Under the pieces are notes generated by a model. That model saw only the letters and a program-made list of their open reading frames with translations, was not told the DNA's origin and searched no databases. This document shows, in pieces, positions 16,636 to 25,864 of a DNA stretch of 64,000 nt (position 1 is its first letter; every line of letters begins with the position of its first letter). Source of the stretch: Andeanibacterium fulvum (GTDB lineage Bacteria; Pseudomonadota; Alphaproteobacteria; Sphingomonadales; Sphingomonadaceae); assembly GCF_037154085.1 (NCBI RefSeq), contig NZ_JBANRM010000003.1, forward strand, positions 372,001-436,000. Reading direction: 5' to 3'. Position numbers and translations under genes: made by a program.

Positions 16636-18096
16636 TTACTGGACGGTGGTGGGATTGCTCCAGCCAAGGCCAAGGGCCTTCTGCAGCGCAACGAAATCGC
16701 CGGTCAGCTTTGCCTTCGCGCGGTCCAGCGCCTCGCTGGCGGAATTGTGCGCCAGTTCCGCTTCGAGCAGGGCGGGCTTCCCTGCCGCGCCGAGTTCGAA
16801 ACGCTGGCGCTGGAAATCCTCGATCTTCGCCGCACTTTCTTCCGCGCGGGCGAGGCTTGCGACGGACTCGCGCGAGGCGCGGAAGGCCGCCAGCGCATCT
16901 TCCACGTCGCGCAGGGCACCGAGCACAGTGCCGCGATACAGCGCCTCGGCCTCATCGCGCCGGGCTTCGGCCTGGCCGACCTGCGCCTTGGCCTTCCCGA
17001 AATCGAGGAAGTTCCATTGCAGCATGGGCGCTGCAACGGCAGTGAAATCGTCGAGATGAGTGAGATCGGCAATATTGCTGCCGCCGACACCCAGAATGCC
17101 CATGAAATTGAGGCGCGGGAAGCGTGCGGCTTCCGCCACGCCGATCCGCGCGTTCTGGGCCGCCAGCCTGCGTTCGGCCACACGAATGTCGGGGCGGCGC
17201 TTGAGAAGTTCCTCCGGATTGCCCACTGCGACGCTGGTGGGCGGCAACGGCACCGGGGCGACCTGCGCCAGGAGCGGATCGACCGCGCCGGGAGCCTCGC
17301 CGGTCAGGATCGCCAGCGCATTGGCATAGCTCTGCGCCTCTGCCCGCAGCGGGGCGACCTGCTGGCGTGCCTGCTCGAGCGCGGCATTGGCCTGCTCCAC
17401 CGCCACGGAAGTCCCTGCCCCCACCTCAAAACGTTGACGGGCAAAAACAGCCAGTTCTTCGCGCAGTTTCACTGCGGTCTCGGCCATGGCGAGCTGCTGC
17501 TGCCGCTCGCGATAGTCGATATAGGCTTCTGCCACGGCGGCAGTGAGGCTGACCTGCGCGTCCTCGGCGCTGGCCTCTGCTCCGGCAAGCTCGGCGCGGG
17601 CGGCCTCGTCCTTGCGGCGTTGGCCACCGAACAGATCGACTTCCCATGCGGCATTAAGGCCCAGATTGAAGATATTGGTCGACGTCGTGCCGCCCGATTC
17701 CTCTTCCGTCGTGGGATCCGTGCTGGAACTGCCTCCACCGAGATCGGGAATGCGGACATGGGCTGCAACTCCCATGGCGCTGAGCGAGGGCTTGCTGCCG
17801 GCCTTCTCCACCGCGAGGGCGGAACGTGCGCCGCCGATGCGTGCCTTCGCAGCAGCGAGATCGGGACTCCCCGCCAGGGCGCGAGCCTCCAGTTCATTGA
17901 GCACGGGATCGCCCAGAGCGGTCCACCATTCGGCCAGCGCCGGCTGGCCCTGCGCGAAATCGCCTTCGGCCCGCACGAAGCCGTCCCCGCCCGAAGCGGA
18001 ACCGAGTGCGGGCGGTCCGGCATAGTTCGGGCCCACGGTGCAGGCGCCGAGCGTCAGCAAGGCGGGAAGGATCAGGTGGCGCGTGGAATATCGCAT
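16636..18096 (-). CDS. NodT-family outer-membrane efflux lipoprotein
   Basis: Protein of 486 residues of the TolC/OprM family. The ATG at 18096 is preferred to the TTG at 18108. The lipobox LGAC followed by TVGPNY at the N-terminus is the hallmark of NodT/OprM lipoproteins, and the two outer-membrane-efflux repeats show long heptad-rich helices (about residues 60-250 and 265-470). It lies downstream of the EmrB-type gene with a 9-bp gap between stop and start, so the operon encodes a complete tripartite pump: EmrA-type adaptor, EmrB-type transporter and outer-membrane channel. Substrates of such MFS pumps are hydrophobic drugs or aromatic acids. Confidence 0.93.
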   Translation of the reverse strand: MRYSTRHLILPALLTLGACTVGPNYAGPPALGSASGGDGFVRAEGDFAQGQPALAEWWTALGDPVLNELEARALAGSPDLAAAKARIGGARSALAVEKAGSKPSLSAMGVAAHVRIPDLGGGSSSTDPTTEEESGGTTSTNIFNLGLNAAWEVDLFGGQRRKDEAARAELAGAEASAEDAQVSLTAAVAEAYIDYRERQQQLAMAETAVKLREELAVFARQRFEVGAGTSVAVEQANAALEQARQQVAPLRAEAQSYANALAILTGEAPGAVDPLLAQVAPVPLPPTSVAVGNPEELLKRRPDIRVAERRLAAQNARIGVAEAARFPRLNFMGILGVGGSNIADLTHLDDFTAVAAPMLQWNFLDFGKAKAQVGQAEARRDEAEALYRGTVLGALRDVEDALAAFRASRESVASLARAEESAAKIEDFQRQRFELGAAGKPALLEAELAHNSASEALDRAKAKLTGDFVALQKALGLGWSNPTTVQ

Positions 18097-18104
18097 CGGG
18101 TGTC

Positions 18105-19676
18105 TCAATGGGCCGGAGCGGCGGAAATGTCCTTGGGCAGCGGCCGCAGCAGCAGGACGAGCGGAGTGACTATCAGGATGCCCACCGCGAGCAGCCAGAA
18201 CATGTCGTTATAGGTCATCACCAGCGCCTCGCGCGTGATGGTACCGGAAATGGCGCGCAGGGCCGTATCGGTCCCACCCAGCGTCTGCGCCATGCCGGAG
18301 ACGTGGTCCTGCACGGCGACGCTGTTGGCCTGAAGCGTCTCTTCGATCCGGCGCGAGTGGAACCACAGGCGCTGTTCCTGCACCGTGGCAATTGCAGCCA
18401 GCGCCAGCGAACCGCCAATGTTACGGGCCGCGTTGAACAGTCCGGACGCATCGCCTGCATATTGGGGCGGCACGGAGGAAATCGCCGCCTGGTTGAGGAA
18501 CAGGAAGGCAAACACCGTGCCCACACCGCGCAGCAGCTGGGATTCGACGAAGTCGCCTCCCACCGAATTTGCGGTCAACGCCGTATCCACCCAGCAGCTC
18601 AGCGCCAGGATCATCAGCCCCAGGATCACCGCCACGCGGATATCGAAAACGCGCATCAGCAGCGGGGCAACGAACATCACCATCATGGACGGAATGCCAG
18701 ATATCATCACGACCTGGCCCGCCTGCAGCGCATTGTAATCGGCGACGGCGGCCAGGAATTGCGGGATGACGTAGGACGTGCCGTAGATCACCATGCCCAG
18801 CATTACGGCCATCACGGCCACGGCCCCGAACTGCCGGTCGAACAGCAGGGCCAGCCGAATGATCGGATCTTTCGCGCGGAACTGGCCGACGATCATCATC
18901 GCATAGCCGATCGCCGACACGATAGTCAGCTGGACGATGTGAGCGGAGGCGAACCACTGCTCGCGATTGCCCTCTTCCAGCACCACCGTCATGCAGCCCA
19001 GCCCCACCGAGAGGCCGACCAGGCCCAGCCAGTCCGCGTCCTTGAGCAGTTCCGGCTTCATCTTCTGGTTGGGCAGGCCAATCAGCAGCAGTGCGACAAG
19101 CAGGGCACCGATCGGAACGTTGATGAGAAAAGCGTAGTGCCAGCTGAATTCCTCGGTCAGCCAGCCGCCCAGCACAGGGCCGATCACCGGGCCGAGAATG
19201 GCGGTGACCCCGAACAGGGCAGTGCCGACGGGCTGCTGATGCCGCGGCAGGCGTGTAGCGATGATGGTCATGGCGGTGGGGATCATGCCGCCCCCGGCCA
19301 GCCCTTGCCCGGCACGCCCGATGATCATGGTGGTCAGATTGTCCGCCACCCCGCACAGCACGGAAAAGGCCGTGAACAGAATTGCGGAGATCAACAGGAA
19401 ACGCCGCAGGCCCAGCAGTTTCTCGAACCAGCCGCACAGCGGCACGACGATGATCTCGGCCACAAGGAAGGAAGTGGCGATCCACGTCCCTTCCGTGCCG
19501 CTCGCCCCGATTTCGCCCTGGATCGTGGGCAGGGCGGAGTTGACGATGGAGATGTCCAAAGTCGCCATCATCGCGCCGAGCGTGCCCGCCATCACCGCCA
19601 GCCAGGCGCCCAGATCGGCGTTAGGCGGGCGCGTGCCGGCGGCAGGCGCTTCCATTGGGGCGGCAGCGGCGGCCAT
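18105..19676 (-). CDS. emrB: DHA2-family MFS efflux transporter, EmrB-type
   Basis: Protein of 523 residues with 14 predicted membrane segments, the size of EmrB/QacA-type (DHA2) proton-drug antiporters. Family motifs: LDISIVNSALPTIQ in helix 1, GRAGQGLAGGGMIPTA in motif B, and PVIGPVLGGWLTE in motif C. The ATG at 19676 overlaps the EmrA-type stop (TAATG), so the two are translated in a coupled way. The N-terminal 30 residues are Ala/Pro-rich and cytoplasmic. Role: exports lipophilic compounds with the adaptor and the NodT channel in the same operon. Confidence 0.93.
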   Translation of the reverse strand: MAAAAAPMEAPAAGTRPPNADLGAWLAVMAGTLGAMMATLDISIVNSALPTIQGEIGASGTEGTWIATSFLVAEIIVVPLCGWFEKLLGLRRFLLISAILFTAFSVLCGVADNLTTMIIGRAGQGLAGGGMIPTAMTIIATRLPRHQQPVGTALFGVTAILGPVIGPVLGGWLTEEFSWHYAFLINVPIGALLVALLLIGLPNQKMKPELLKDADWLGLVGLSVGLGCMTVVLEEGNREQWFASAHIVQLTIVSAIGYAMMIVGQFRAKDPIIRLALLFDRQFGAVAVMAVMLGMVIYGTSYVIPQFLAAVADYNALQAGQVVMISGIPSMMVMFVAPLLMRVFDIRVAVILGLMILALSCWVDTALTANSVGGDFVESQLLRGVGTVFAFLFLNQAAISSVPPQYAGDASGLFNAARNIGGSLALAAIATVQEQRLWFHSRRIEETLQANSVAVQDHVSGMAQTLGGTDTALRAISGTITREALVMTYNDMFWLLAVGILIVTPLVLLLRPLPKDISAAPAH

Positions 19677-20842
19677 TACTTCTTAGCCTGCTCCAGAGCC
19701 TTCTGCTCTTTGGCGATCTTCTCGATCGAACCCTTGGCCGACCGCGTATCGACCGAGACATGTACCGACATGCCGGGCACCAGCAAGGCGCGGGTTTCAG
19801 GCCCCGCATCCACGGCGATCCGCACGGGAATGCGCTGCACGATCTTGGTAAAGTTGCCCGTGGCGTTTTCCGGCGGAAGCAGGGAGAACTGCGCGCCCGT
19901 GCCCGGTGCGAAACTTTCCACCTTGCCCTTCAGCTCGACGCCTTCCAGCGCATCGACTTCAATCGTCACCGGCTGGCCGACACGCATCAGGCCCACCTGC
20001 GTTTCCTTGAAATTGGCCGTGATGTAGAGTTGCTGGACCGGCACGATCGACATGGCGCGCGTGCCCGGCTGCACGAATTGGCCGGGTTGCACGGTCTTGT
20101 TGCCGATACGGCCCGCAATGCTGGCACGCACCACGGTGGAGCCGAGATCGACATCGGCGGCGGCCCGCTGCGCCACGCCGCCTTCGGCCTGCGCCTTGGC
20201 TTGGCCGACCTGTGCCTCCAGCGTCGCTACGCGGCGCTGGGCACTGGCGAGGTTCGCCTTGCGGGCGGCAACGGCGGCTTCGGCGCGCTCGAACTGGCTG
20301 CGCTTCTCGGCAAAGGTCTCGCGCGATTCAGCGCCGCTGGCCGCCAGAGCCTCGTAGCGGTCACGAATGGTCTTGGCGAAACGCAGGTCGCTCTCCGCCG
20401 AAGCGAGCTGGGCGATCGCGCCATCCACGGCGGCATGCTGCTCGGCGATCTGGGCCTGCAGGCCCTTGGCGCTGGCATTGGCCATGTCGATCTGCGCCTG
20501 CGCCTGCGCGACCTGCGAGCGGTAATCGCGCGGATCGATGCTGAACAGGGGATCGCCCGCTGCCACGGCCTGATTGTCCGCCACGAAGACCTGCTCGACA
20601 TAGCCCGCCACCTTGGGCGCCACGATAACGGCATCGGCCTGCACATAGGCGTCGTCCGTGCCCTGCACATAACGACCGACCATCCAGTAATTGGCGAACC
20701 AGCTGGCCCCCAGCACCAGCGCGACAACAGCCACGCCCAGCATGACCAGCCGCACTCCCCTGCGCTTCAGGGGCGATGGCTTCGCCTCGGCTGCAGACGC
20801 GTTTTCGTCCGCACCGAGTTCTTCGGCGGTTGGGCTCGTCAC
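19676..20842 (-). CDS. emrA: HlyD/EmrA-type membrane fusion protein
   Basis: Protein of 388 residues: cytoplasmic tail, one membrane helix (about 30-52, LVMLGVAVVALVLGASWF), lipoyl half-motifs around GTDDAYVQADAVIVAPKVAGYV, a long alpha-helical hairpin (about 100-210, Ala/Gln/Glu-rich coiled coil), then beta-barrel domains. It starts with GTG at 20842. An upstream ATG at 20850 opens a 3-codon frame whose TGA overlaps that GTG. First gene of the efflux operon, divergent from a MarR gene with a dyad in between, so repression by that MarR protein is likely. Confidence 0.93.
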   Translation of the reverse strand: MTSPTAEELGADENASAAEAKPSPLKRRGVRLVMLGVAVVALVLGASWFANYWMVGRYVQGTDDAYVQADAVIVAPKVAGYVEQVFVADNQAVAAGDPLFSIDPRDYRSQVAQAQAQIDMANASAKGLQAQIAEQHAAVDGAIAQLASAESDLRFAKTIRDRYEALAASGAESRETFAEKRSQFERAEAAVAARKANLASAQRRVATLEAQVGQAKAQAEGGVAQRAAADVDLGSTVVRASIAGRIGNKTVQPGQFVQPGTRAMSIVPVQQLYITANFKETQVGLMRVGQPVTIEVDALEGVELKGKVESFAPGTGAQFSLLPPENATGNFTKIVQRIPVRIAVDAGPETRALLVPGMSVHVSVDTRSAKGSIEKIAKEQKALEQAKK

Positions 20843-20910
20843 TGTCTCATGATCCTTTCGAACGACTCACAATGGAGCCGGAACTGCTTGCCAGATGCTC
20901 GCAATTGCAG

Positions 20911-20929
20911 CATATGGCAATACCATATA
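20911..20929. promoter_or_regulatory. Candidate MarR operator
   Basis: ATATGG (20912-20917) and CCATAT (20923-20928) form an inverted repeat with a 5-bp spacer, in the 103-bp gap between the divergent EmrA and MarR genes, 18 bp before the MarR start. The position suits auto-repression and control of the pump. Confidence 0.55.
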
Positions 20930-20945
20930 TTGTGGGACCTCAATA

Positions 20946-21383
20946 ATGTCGGACCTGGAGCCTCTCGTTTCCGCCTATGCGGAACTTTATCTGCAGCTGA
21001 TGCGGACGATGGATCGCCGCATGGCGGAGCAAGGTGCCTCGCTCTCGCGCACCAAGCTGCTGCTTTGCCTGCAGAAAAGGGGGCCGCTGCGGGCCACCGA
21101 TATTGCCGACTTCTTCAGTCAGTCCCCACGTACCGTGACCGAGGCAATCGACGGACTCGAGCGTGACGGGCTGGTGGAACGCAAGCCCGATCCGGACGAT
21201 CGCCGCGCCAAATTCATCAGCGTGACCGAAAAGGGACTCGAAGCCGCAGCCAAGACGGAGCCGCTACGTCGCCAACTGATCGAGCAGACTTTCGGCACGC
21301 TGGACGCCGAGGAGCGGGAAACCTTGCTCAGGCTGCTGACCAAGGCGGCAACCAGCCTGAAAACGGCCGACGGAACCGACTGA
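20946..21383 (+). CDS. MarR-family transcriptional regulator
   Basis: Protein of 145 residues. The winged helix is intact: LSRTKLLLCLQKRGPLRATDIADF, then the recognition helix SPRTVTEAIDGLERDGLVER and the wing DPDDRRAKFISVTEKG, the standard MarR layout. The ATG at 20946 is chosen over an upstream in-frame ATG at 20895, which would run through the inverted repeat. It is transcribed divergently from the EmrA/EmrB/NodT operon, which it most likely represses until a phenolic or other lipophilic ligand binds. Confidence 0.9.
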   Translation: MSDLEPLVSAYAELYLQLMRTMDRRMAEQGASLSRTKLLLCLQKRGPLRATDIADFFSQSPRTVTEAIDGLERDGLVERKPDPDDRRAKFISVTEKGLEAAAKTEPLRRQLIEQTFGTLDAEERETLLRLLTKAATSLKTADGTD

Positions 21384-21489
21384 CCACTTTCGCTGCCCTG
21401 TGCCCACTTGATGCAAGTCAATGTGGCGTCCGGCGCGATCCTGCATTACCATGACGCGATAGCTTTCCCTCTGATGGGAGTGCACGGGC

Positions 21490-22839
21490 ATGACAGTCCA
21501 TTCTCCGCTCGAAGTGCCTGCGGACGATCTTTCCGCCATCCTTCGCGCGCATGCCGAACCCCTCCCCTCGCCCGACGCGCCCGATTTCGGCGAGGCGTTT
21601 GACCGGTTCGGCGATGCCCGGATCGTGCTGCTGGGCGAAGCGACGCATGGCACGCATGAATTCTACGCTGCCCGCGCGCAGATCACCCGGCGCCTGATCG
21701 AGCGGCACGGATTCAACATCGTGGCGGTGGAGGGCGACTGGCCCGATGTCGCGCGGATCGACGATTACGTGCACCACGGCGCGCCGCGCCCGATGAGCGG
21801 CGAACCCTTCGCGCGCTTTCCCACCTGGATGTGGCGCAATGAGGAAGTGCTCGCCTTTGCCGACTGGCTGCGCAGCCACAATGCCGCCCTGCCGGAAGCA
21901 CAGCGCGCCGCCATGCGCGGGCTGGACGTCTACAGCATGCGGGAATCGATCCATGCCGTGATCGCCTATCTGGAAATCCACTGCCCCGAGGAAGCGGAAG
22001 AGGCGCGCCGCCGTTATGGTTGCCTGACCCCATGGCAAGACGAACCCCAGCACTATGGTCGCGCCGTGCGCTATCAGGGACTCGAAAAATGCGAGGGCAC
22101 GATGGTCGAGCAACTCGGCCGCCTGCTCGCCCGGCGGATGGAACTGATCGCGGACCATGGCGCGGGCGATCGGCCAAGGGATGGCGAAGCCTATTTCGAT
22201 GCCGAGCAGAACGCCCGCATCGTCCGCGCGGCGGAACGCTATTACCGCGCCATGTATCGCGGTGCCGCGGAAAGCTGGAACCTGCGCGACCGGCACATGT
22301 TCGACACGCTGCAATCGCTGATGGCGCATCACAAAGATGCGCGCGCCGTGATCTGGGCGCATAATTCCCATGTCGGCAATGCCTCGGCCACCTCGATGGG
22401 CTGGCAGGGCGAATTCAACATCGGGGAACTGGTGCGCAATTCCTATGGCGACCAGGCGGTACTGATCGGCTTTGGCACCGATCGCGGCACGGTGGCTGCC
22501 GCTTCCGATTGGGGCGCGGACATGCAGGTGATGAAAGTCCGCCCCGCACGCGAGGATAGTTGGGAAGGTGCCTTTCGCGGCACCGGCCTTGCCCGCAGCC
22601 TTACCGACTGGCGCGGCCGGACCAGCAAGGAACTGGCATCCGCCCTCTCGCAATCGCTGCTCGAACGCGCAATCGGCGTTGTCTATCGCCCGCAAAGCGA
22701 GCTTTCGAGCCATTATTTCGAGGCAGTGCTGACCGACCAGTTCGACGCCTATGTCTGGTTCGAGGAAAGCCGCGCCGTGACGCCGCTAGGTCACGAAAGG
22801 CCGCATGGCGCGCCCGAAACATGGCCGTTCGGGCTATGA
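21490..22839 (+). CDS. Erythromycin-esterase-family protein
   Basis: Protein of 449 residues of the EreA-like family (PF05139). The conserved GEATHGTHEFY block (E50, H53, H56, E57) and WAHNSHVGNAS (about 290-300) hold the His and Glu residues used by EreA/B and succinoglycan-biosynthesis relatives. Family members outside resistance loci act on unknown esters or amides. The stop overlaps the start of the hydrolase gene (ATGA at 22836-22839), which in turn overlaps the phosphoribosyltransferase gene. In Mycobacterium tuberculosis this domain is fused to a phosphoribosyltransferase in a DosR-regulated protein, so macrolide resistance is not the likely role. Confidence 0.88.
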   Translation: MTVHSPLEVPADDLSAILRAHAEPLPSPDAPDFGEAFDRFGDARIVLLGEATHGTHEFYAARAQITRRLIERHGFNIVAVEGDWPDVARIDDYVHHGAPRPMSGEPFARFPTWMWRNEEVLAFADWLRSHNAALPEAQRAAMRGLDVYSMRESIHAVIAYLEIHCPEEAEEARRRYGCLTPWQDEPQHYGRAVRYQGLEKCEGTMVEQLGRLLARRMELIADHGAGDRPRDGEAYFDAEQNARIVRAAERYYRAMYRGAAESWNLRDRHMFDTLQSLMAHHKDARAVIWAHNSHVGNASATSMGWQGEFNIGELVRNSYGDQAVLIGFGTDRGTVAAASDWGADMQVMKVRPAREDSWEGAFRGTGLARSLTDWRGRTSKELASALSQSLLERAIGVVYRPQSELSSHYFEAVLTDQFDAYVWFEESRAVTPLGHERPHGAPETWPFGL

Positions 22840-23495
22840 GCGCGCTCGCCCTTCCCCCCGATTGCCGCGAAGTGGCAGTGGGCGATCGCGGCCTCGCCGC
22901 GATCCTGGGCATTCCCGACAATGCGCGCGGCATCATTATCTTTGCCCATGGCAGCGGAAGCGGAAGGCTGAGTCCGCGCAATAATTATGTCGCCGCGAAG
23001 CTGCGCGAGGGTGGCTTTGCCACCTTGCTGCTCGACCTGCTCTCGCCTGTCGAAGAACAGGACCGGCGCAACGTGTTCGACATCAACCTGCTTGCCTCGC
23101 GCCTCGTGCTCGCGGTGGATTGGTGCGCGACCGAGCCTGCCACCGCATCGCTGCGTCCGGCCTATTTCGGCGCCAGCACCGGCGGCGGGGCGGCGATCCG
23201 CGCGGCGGCGGGCGATCCGCGCATTGCCGCCATCGTCTCGCGCGGAGGGCGGCCTGACCTTGCCGGGGAACGCGCGCTGGCCAGCGTGAAGGCGCCCACC
23301 CTGCTGATCGTCGGCAGCCTCGACGGTATCGTGATCGACCTCAACCAGGCCGCATCGGACGCGATGCATTGCGAGCGGGAACTGGTGCTTGTGCCCGGCG
23401 CCGGGCATCTATTCGAGGAGCCCGGCACGCTCGATCAGGTAGTGGAACTCGCGCTAGGCTGGTTCACGCGCCATTTGCCGGGAGGCAATTCGTGA
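22836..23495 (+). CDS. Dienelactone-hydrolase-like alpha/beta hydrolase
   Basis: Protein of 219 residues. Alpha/beta-hydrolase features: IIIFAHGSGSGRLSPRN oxyanion region, nucleophile Ser114 in GASTGG, Asp in LIVGSLDG (about 179) and His in GAGHLFEE (about 197). ATG at 22836 overlaps the preceding stop; its own stop overlaps the following GTG. Homologues are often adjacent or fused to the same type of phosphoribosyltransferase. The substrate is unknown. It is the middle gene of a coupled three-gene operon. Confidence 0.85.
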   Translation: MSALALPPDCREVAVGDRGLAAILGIPDNARGIIIFAHGSGSGRLSPRNNYVAAKLREGGFATLLLDLLSPVEEQDRRNVFDINLLASRLVLAVDWCATEPATASLRPAYFGASTGGGAAIRAAAGDPRIAAIVSRGGRPDLAGERALASVKAPTLLIVGSLDGIVIDLNQAASDAMHCERELVLVPGAGHLFEEPGTLDQVVELALGWFTRHLPGGNS

Positions 23496-24181
23496 AGCAG
23501 GGACAAACGAAGCAAAGCGCGGATTATTTCGAGAACCGCCGGGAGGCGGGCCGGCTGCTCGCAGACGCTCTCGAGCCGCTGGGTCTGGTCGAACCGGTCG
23601 TGCTCGCGCTGCCGCGCGGCGGGGTCCCCCTGGGCTTCGAGATCGCACGGCGGCTGAATGCCCCGCTCGACATTCTGCTCGTGCGCAAGATCGGCGCGCC
23701 GGGGCATGAGGAATATGGCATCGGCGCGCTGGTGGACGGCGCCTCGCCCCAGATCGTGATCGACGAGCGGGCGGCCAACCTGACCGGGGCAGATGCGGCC
23801 TATATCGAACGCGAGACCGCCCGCCAGCTGGCCGAGATCGAGCGGCGCCGCGCGGCCTATCGCACGGGGGAGCCCATTCCGCTTGGCGGGCGCAATATCG
23901 TGGTGGTGGATGACGGCATCGCCACCGGCGGCACAGTGAAGGCCGCGCTGAAAGCATTGGCGAAAGTGGGGGCGGCCTCGGTCACACTCGCCATCCCGGT
24001 CGCCCCGCGTTCAGCGCTATGGCAGTTGGAGCCGCTCTGCGCGCGGATCGTCTGCCTAGCCACGCCTGAACCGTTCTACGCAGTCGGCGCCCATTATGGA
24101 GACTTCGCGCAGACGGAAGACGCCGAAGTGATCGACTTGCTGGCCAAGGCCCGCCAACGGGGTCTCGACAGCCCGCCCTGA
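23492..24181 (+). CDS. Phosphoribosyltransferase-family protein
   Basis: Protein of 229 residues. It starts with GTG at 23492 behind a GGGAGG ribosome-binding site, overlapping the previous stop. The type I PRTase fold is shown by LALPRGGVPLGFEIARRL (residues 38-55), VRKIGAPGHEEYGIGAL and the PRPP loop NIVVVDDGIATGGTVKAA (about 135-152). The base or other acceptor is unknown; this COG1926 group is not one of the standard purine or pyrimidine salvage enzymes. Last gene of the EreA-like/hydrolase/PRTase operon, convergent with the nuclease gene 65 bp away. Confidence 0.88.
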   Translation: MKQGQTKQSADYFENRREAGRLLADALEPLGLVEPVVLALPRGGVPLGFEIARRLNAPLDILLVRKIGAPGHEEYGIGALVDGASPQIVIDERAANLTGADAAYIERETARQLAEIERRRAAYRTGEPIPLGGRNIVVVDDGIATGGTVKAALKALAKVGAASVTLAIPVAPRSALWQLEPLCARIVCLATPEPFYAVGAHYGDFAQTEDAEVIDLLAKARQRGLDSPP

Positions 24182-24246
24182 GAGAGTGCTGCCTAGGGTA
24201 CCCGACCGCCCCCTGCGTGCTCTTCTTTCCCCCTTTTGGGCGCCTT

Positions 24247-25854
24247 TCAGCCCCCTTGCGCCTCCTTTTTGCCGTTCTTGAACTCCTTATAGGACTCAAG
24301 CACTTCACGCAGCTTAGCCAGTGCTTCTTCGCGCCGGCGCTCATCGTGGATATGGGCAAGTTCGCCCTTCAGCCCGGTGACGAAGGCCGCATATTCATTC
24401 TGCCAGTCACGCCCAACCGCCTGTTGTGCCGCGATATTTCCGGTCGCGATCCGCTTGGCGGGCTTGCCCGGCGCAAGGCCGAAGGTCTCGCCCAGCTCGG
24501 GCAATCTCACCGTCAGGTCGGGCATTACCCGCTGCAGTTCCCGCCGCATGCCCTCCATCCCTTCCGGCTCGCCATGGTCGAGCAGCAGGCTGCCGAAAAT
24601 CGGCGCTCGGGCAGCTATCCAGGCAAGCAATTCGCCCTGATCGGCATGGGCCGAATAATGGTCGATCCTGCGGATTTGCGCCCGAACCCGCACTTCCGCC
24701 CCGGAAATGCGCACGCGCGGCGCCCCTTCCAGAATGACGCGTCCCAGCGAGCCCTGCGCCTGGAAGCCGACGAACAGAACCGTTGAATCCCGCCGGTGGA
24801 GATTATGCACCAGATGATGCCGGATGCGCCCGCCCTCGCACATGCCCGACGCGGCCAGAATGATGGCGCCGGACACGGAATTGAGCCTGATGGATTCCGA
24901 AACGTCCCCCACGAAGTGGAAGGAGGGATGATCGAACACATTGACCCCGCCAGTATCCTCCAGTTCCGCTGCATAGCGCGCGAAAACTCCGGTCGTGCGA
25001 CTGGCGAGCGGGGAATCGATGAAAACCGGGACATTCGGGATCGCCCGCTCCCGCGATAGATAGGCCAGATCGAGCAGCAGTTCCTGCGTCCGTTCCAGTG
25101 CGAAGGCGGGGATCACCAGATTGCCGCCCCGCGTCATCGCCGCGCGCACTTCCGCCTCCAGCAGCTTGCGCCGCTCTTCGATCGTGACCTTCTCCCGCTC
25201 ACGGTCGCCATAGGTGGATTCGCAGATCACATGGTCGAAACCGGCCGGACCCTGGGGATCGAGCAGGAACGCCTTGTTTTCCGGCCCGACATCGCCCGAA
25301 CACATCACCCTGACGCCGCCCGCCTCGAGTTCGACCGAGGCGGAGCCAAGGATATGACCCGCATTCCAAAGACGCGCACGGAAACCGGGCGCAGGCTCGA
25401 ACCATTCTTCCAGCGCAACTGCACGGCATAGTTTCCACGCGGCGATGGCATCGCGCTCGGTATAGGCCGGCTCGAAGGCGTCCTCGCCGGCCCGATCGCG
25501 CCGGCGGTTGCGACGCTCGGTATCCGCCTCCTGAATGCGTCCGGCATCGGCCAGCATGTGTTCGAGCAGGTCTTTCGTCGGCCCGGTACACCAGATCGTG
25601 CCGTCGAAGCCCTGCGCCACCAGCTTGGGCAACAGCCCGCTATGATCGATATGGGCGTGAGTCAGCACCACGGCGGGAATACTCGCCGAATCGAAGGCGA
25701 AGTTCCCCATATTGAGGTTTTCCAGCGTGCGGGAACCCTGGAACATGCCGCAATCGACCAGCAGCGAATGGCCGTCGTGCCGGAACTCCATGCAGGACCC
25801 GGTGACAGTGCGGGCTGCGCCATGGAAAGTGAGCGAAAGGGGATGTTCGGACAT
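24247..25854 (-). CDS. Metallo-beta-lactamase-fold exoribonuclease-type protein
   Basis: Protein of 535 residues of the beta-CASP group (COG1236; CPSF/RNase-J-like). Metal site THAHIDH at residues 65-71 (H66, H68, D70, H71), later His in NAGHILGS and the C-terminal HADQGEL. The beta-CASP part holds VIPAFALERTQELL and IILAASGMCEGGRI. C-terminal about 70 residues are charged and helical (KEFKNGKKEA). The ATG at 25854 follows AGGAG and is 10 bp after the PRPP-synthetase-like stop. A role in RNA or nucleotide turnover is likely, given the phosphorylase two genes upstream. Confidence 0.88.
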   Translation of the reverse strand: MSEHPLSLTFHGAARTVTGSCMEFRHDGHSLLVDCGMFQGSRTLENLNMGNFAFDSASIPAVVLTHAHIDHSGLLPKLVAQGFDGTIWCTGPTKDLLEHMLADAGRIQEADTERRNRRRDRAGEDAFEPAYTERDAIAAWKLCRAVALEEWFEPAPGFRARLWNAGHILGSASVELEAGGVRVMCSGDVGPENKAFLLDPQGPAGFDHVICESTYGDREREKVTIEERRKLLEAEVRAAMTRGGNLVIPAFALERTQELLLDLAYLSRERAIPNVPVFIDSPLASRTTGVFARYAAELEDTGGVNVFDHPSFHFVGDVSESIRLNSVSGAIILAASGMCEGGRIRHHLVHNLHRRDSTVLFVGFQAQGSLGRVILEGAPRVRISGAEVRVRAQIRRIDHYSAHADQGELLAWIAARAPIFGSLLLDHGEPEGMEGMRRELQRVMPDLTVRLPELGETFGLAPGKPAKRIATGNIAAQQAVGRDWQNEYAAFVTGLKGELAHIHDERRREEALAKLREVLESYKEFKNGKKEAQGG

Positions 25855-25864
25855 GATGCTCCTG

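Noticed and set aside
21490..22839. Macrolide resistance gene
   Set aside because: The EreA-like family is broad; context with a hydrolase and PRTase and no mobile element argues against a resistance determinant.
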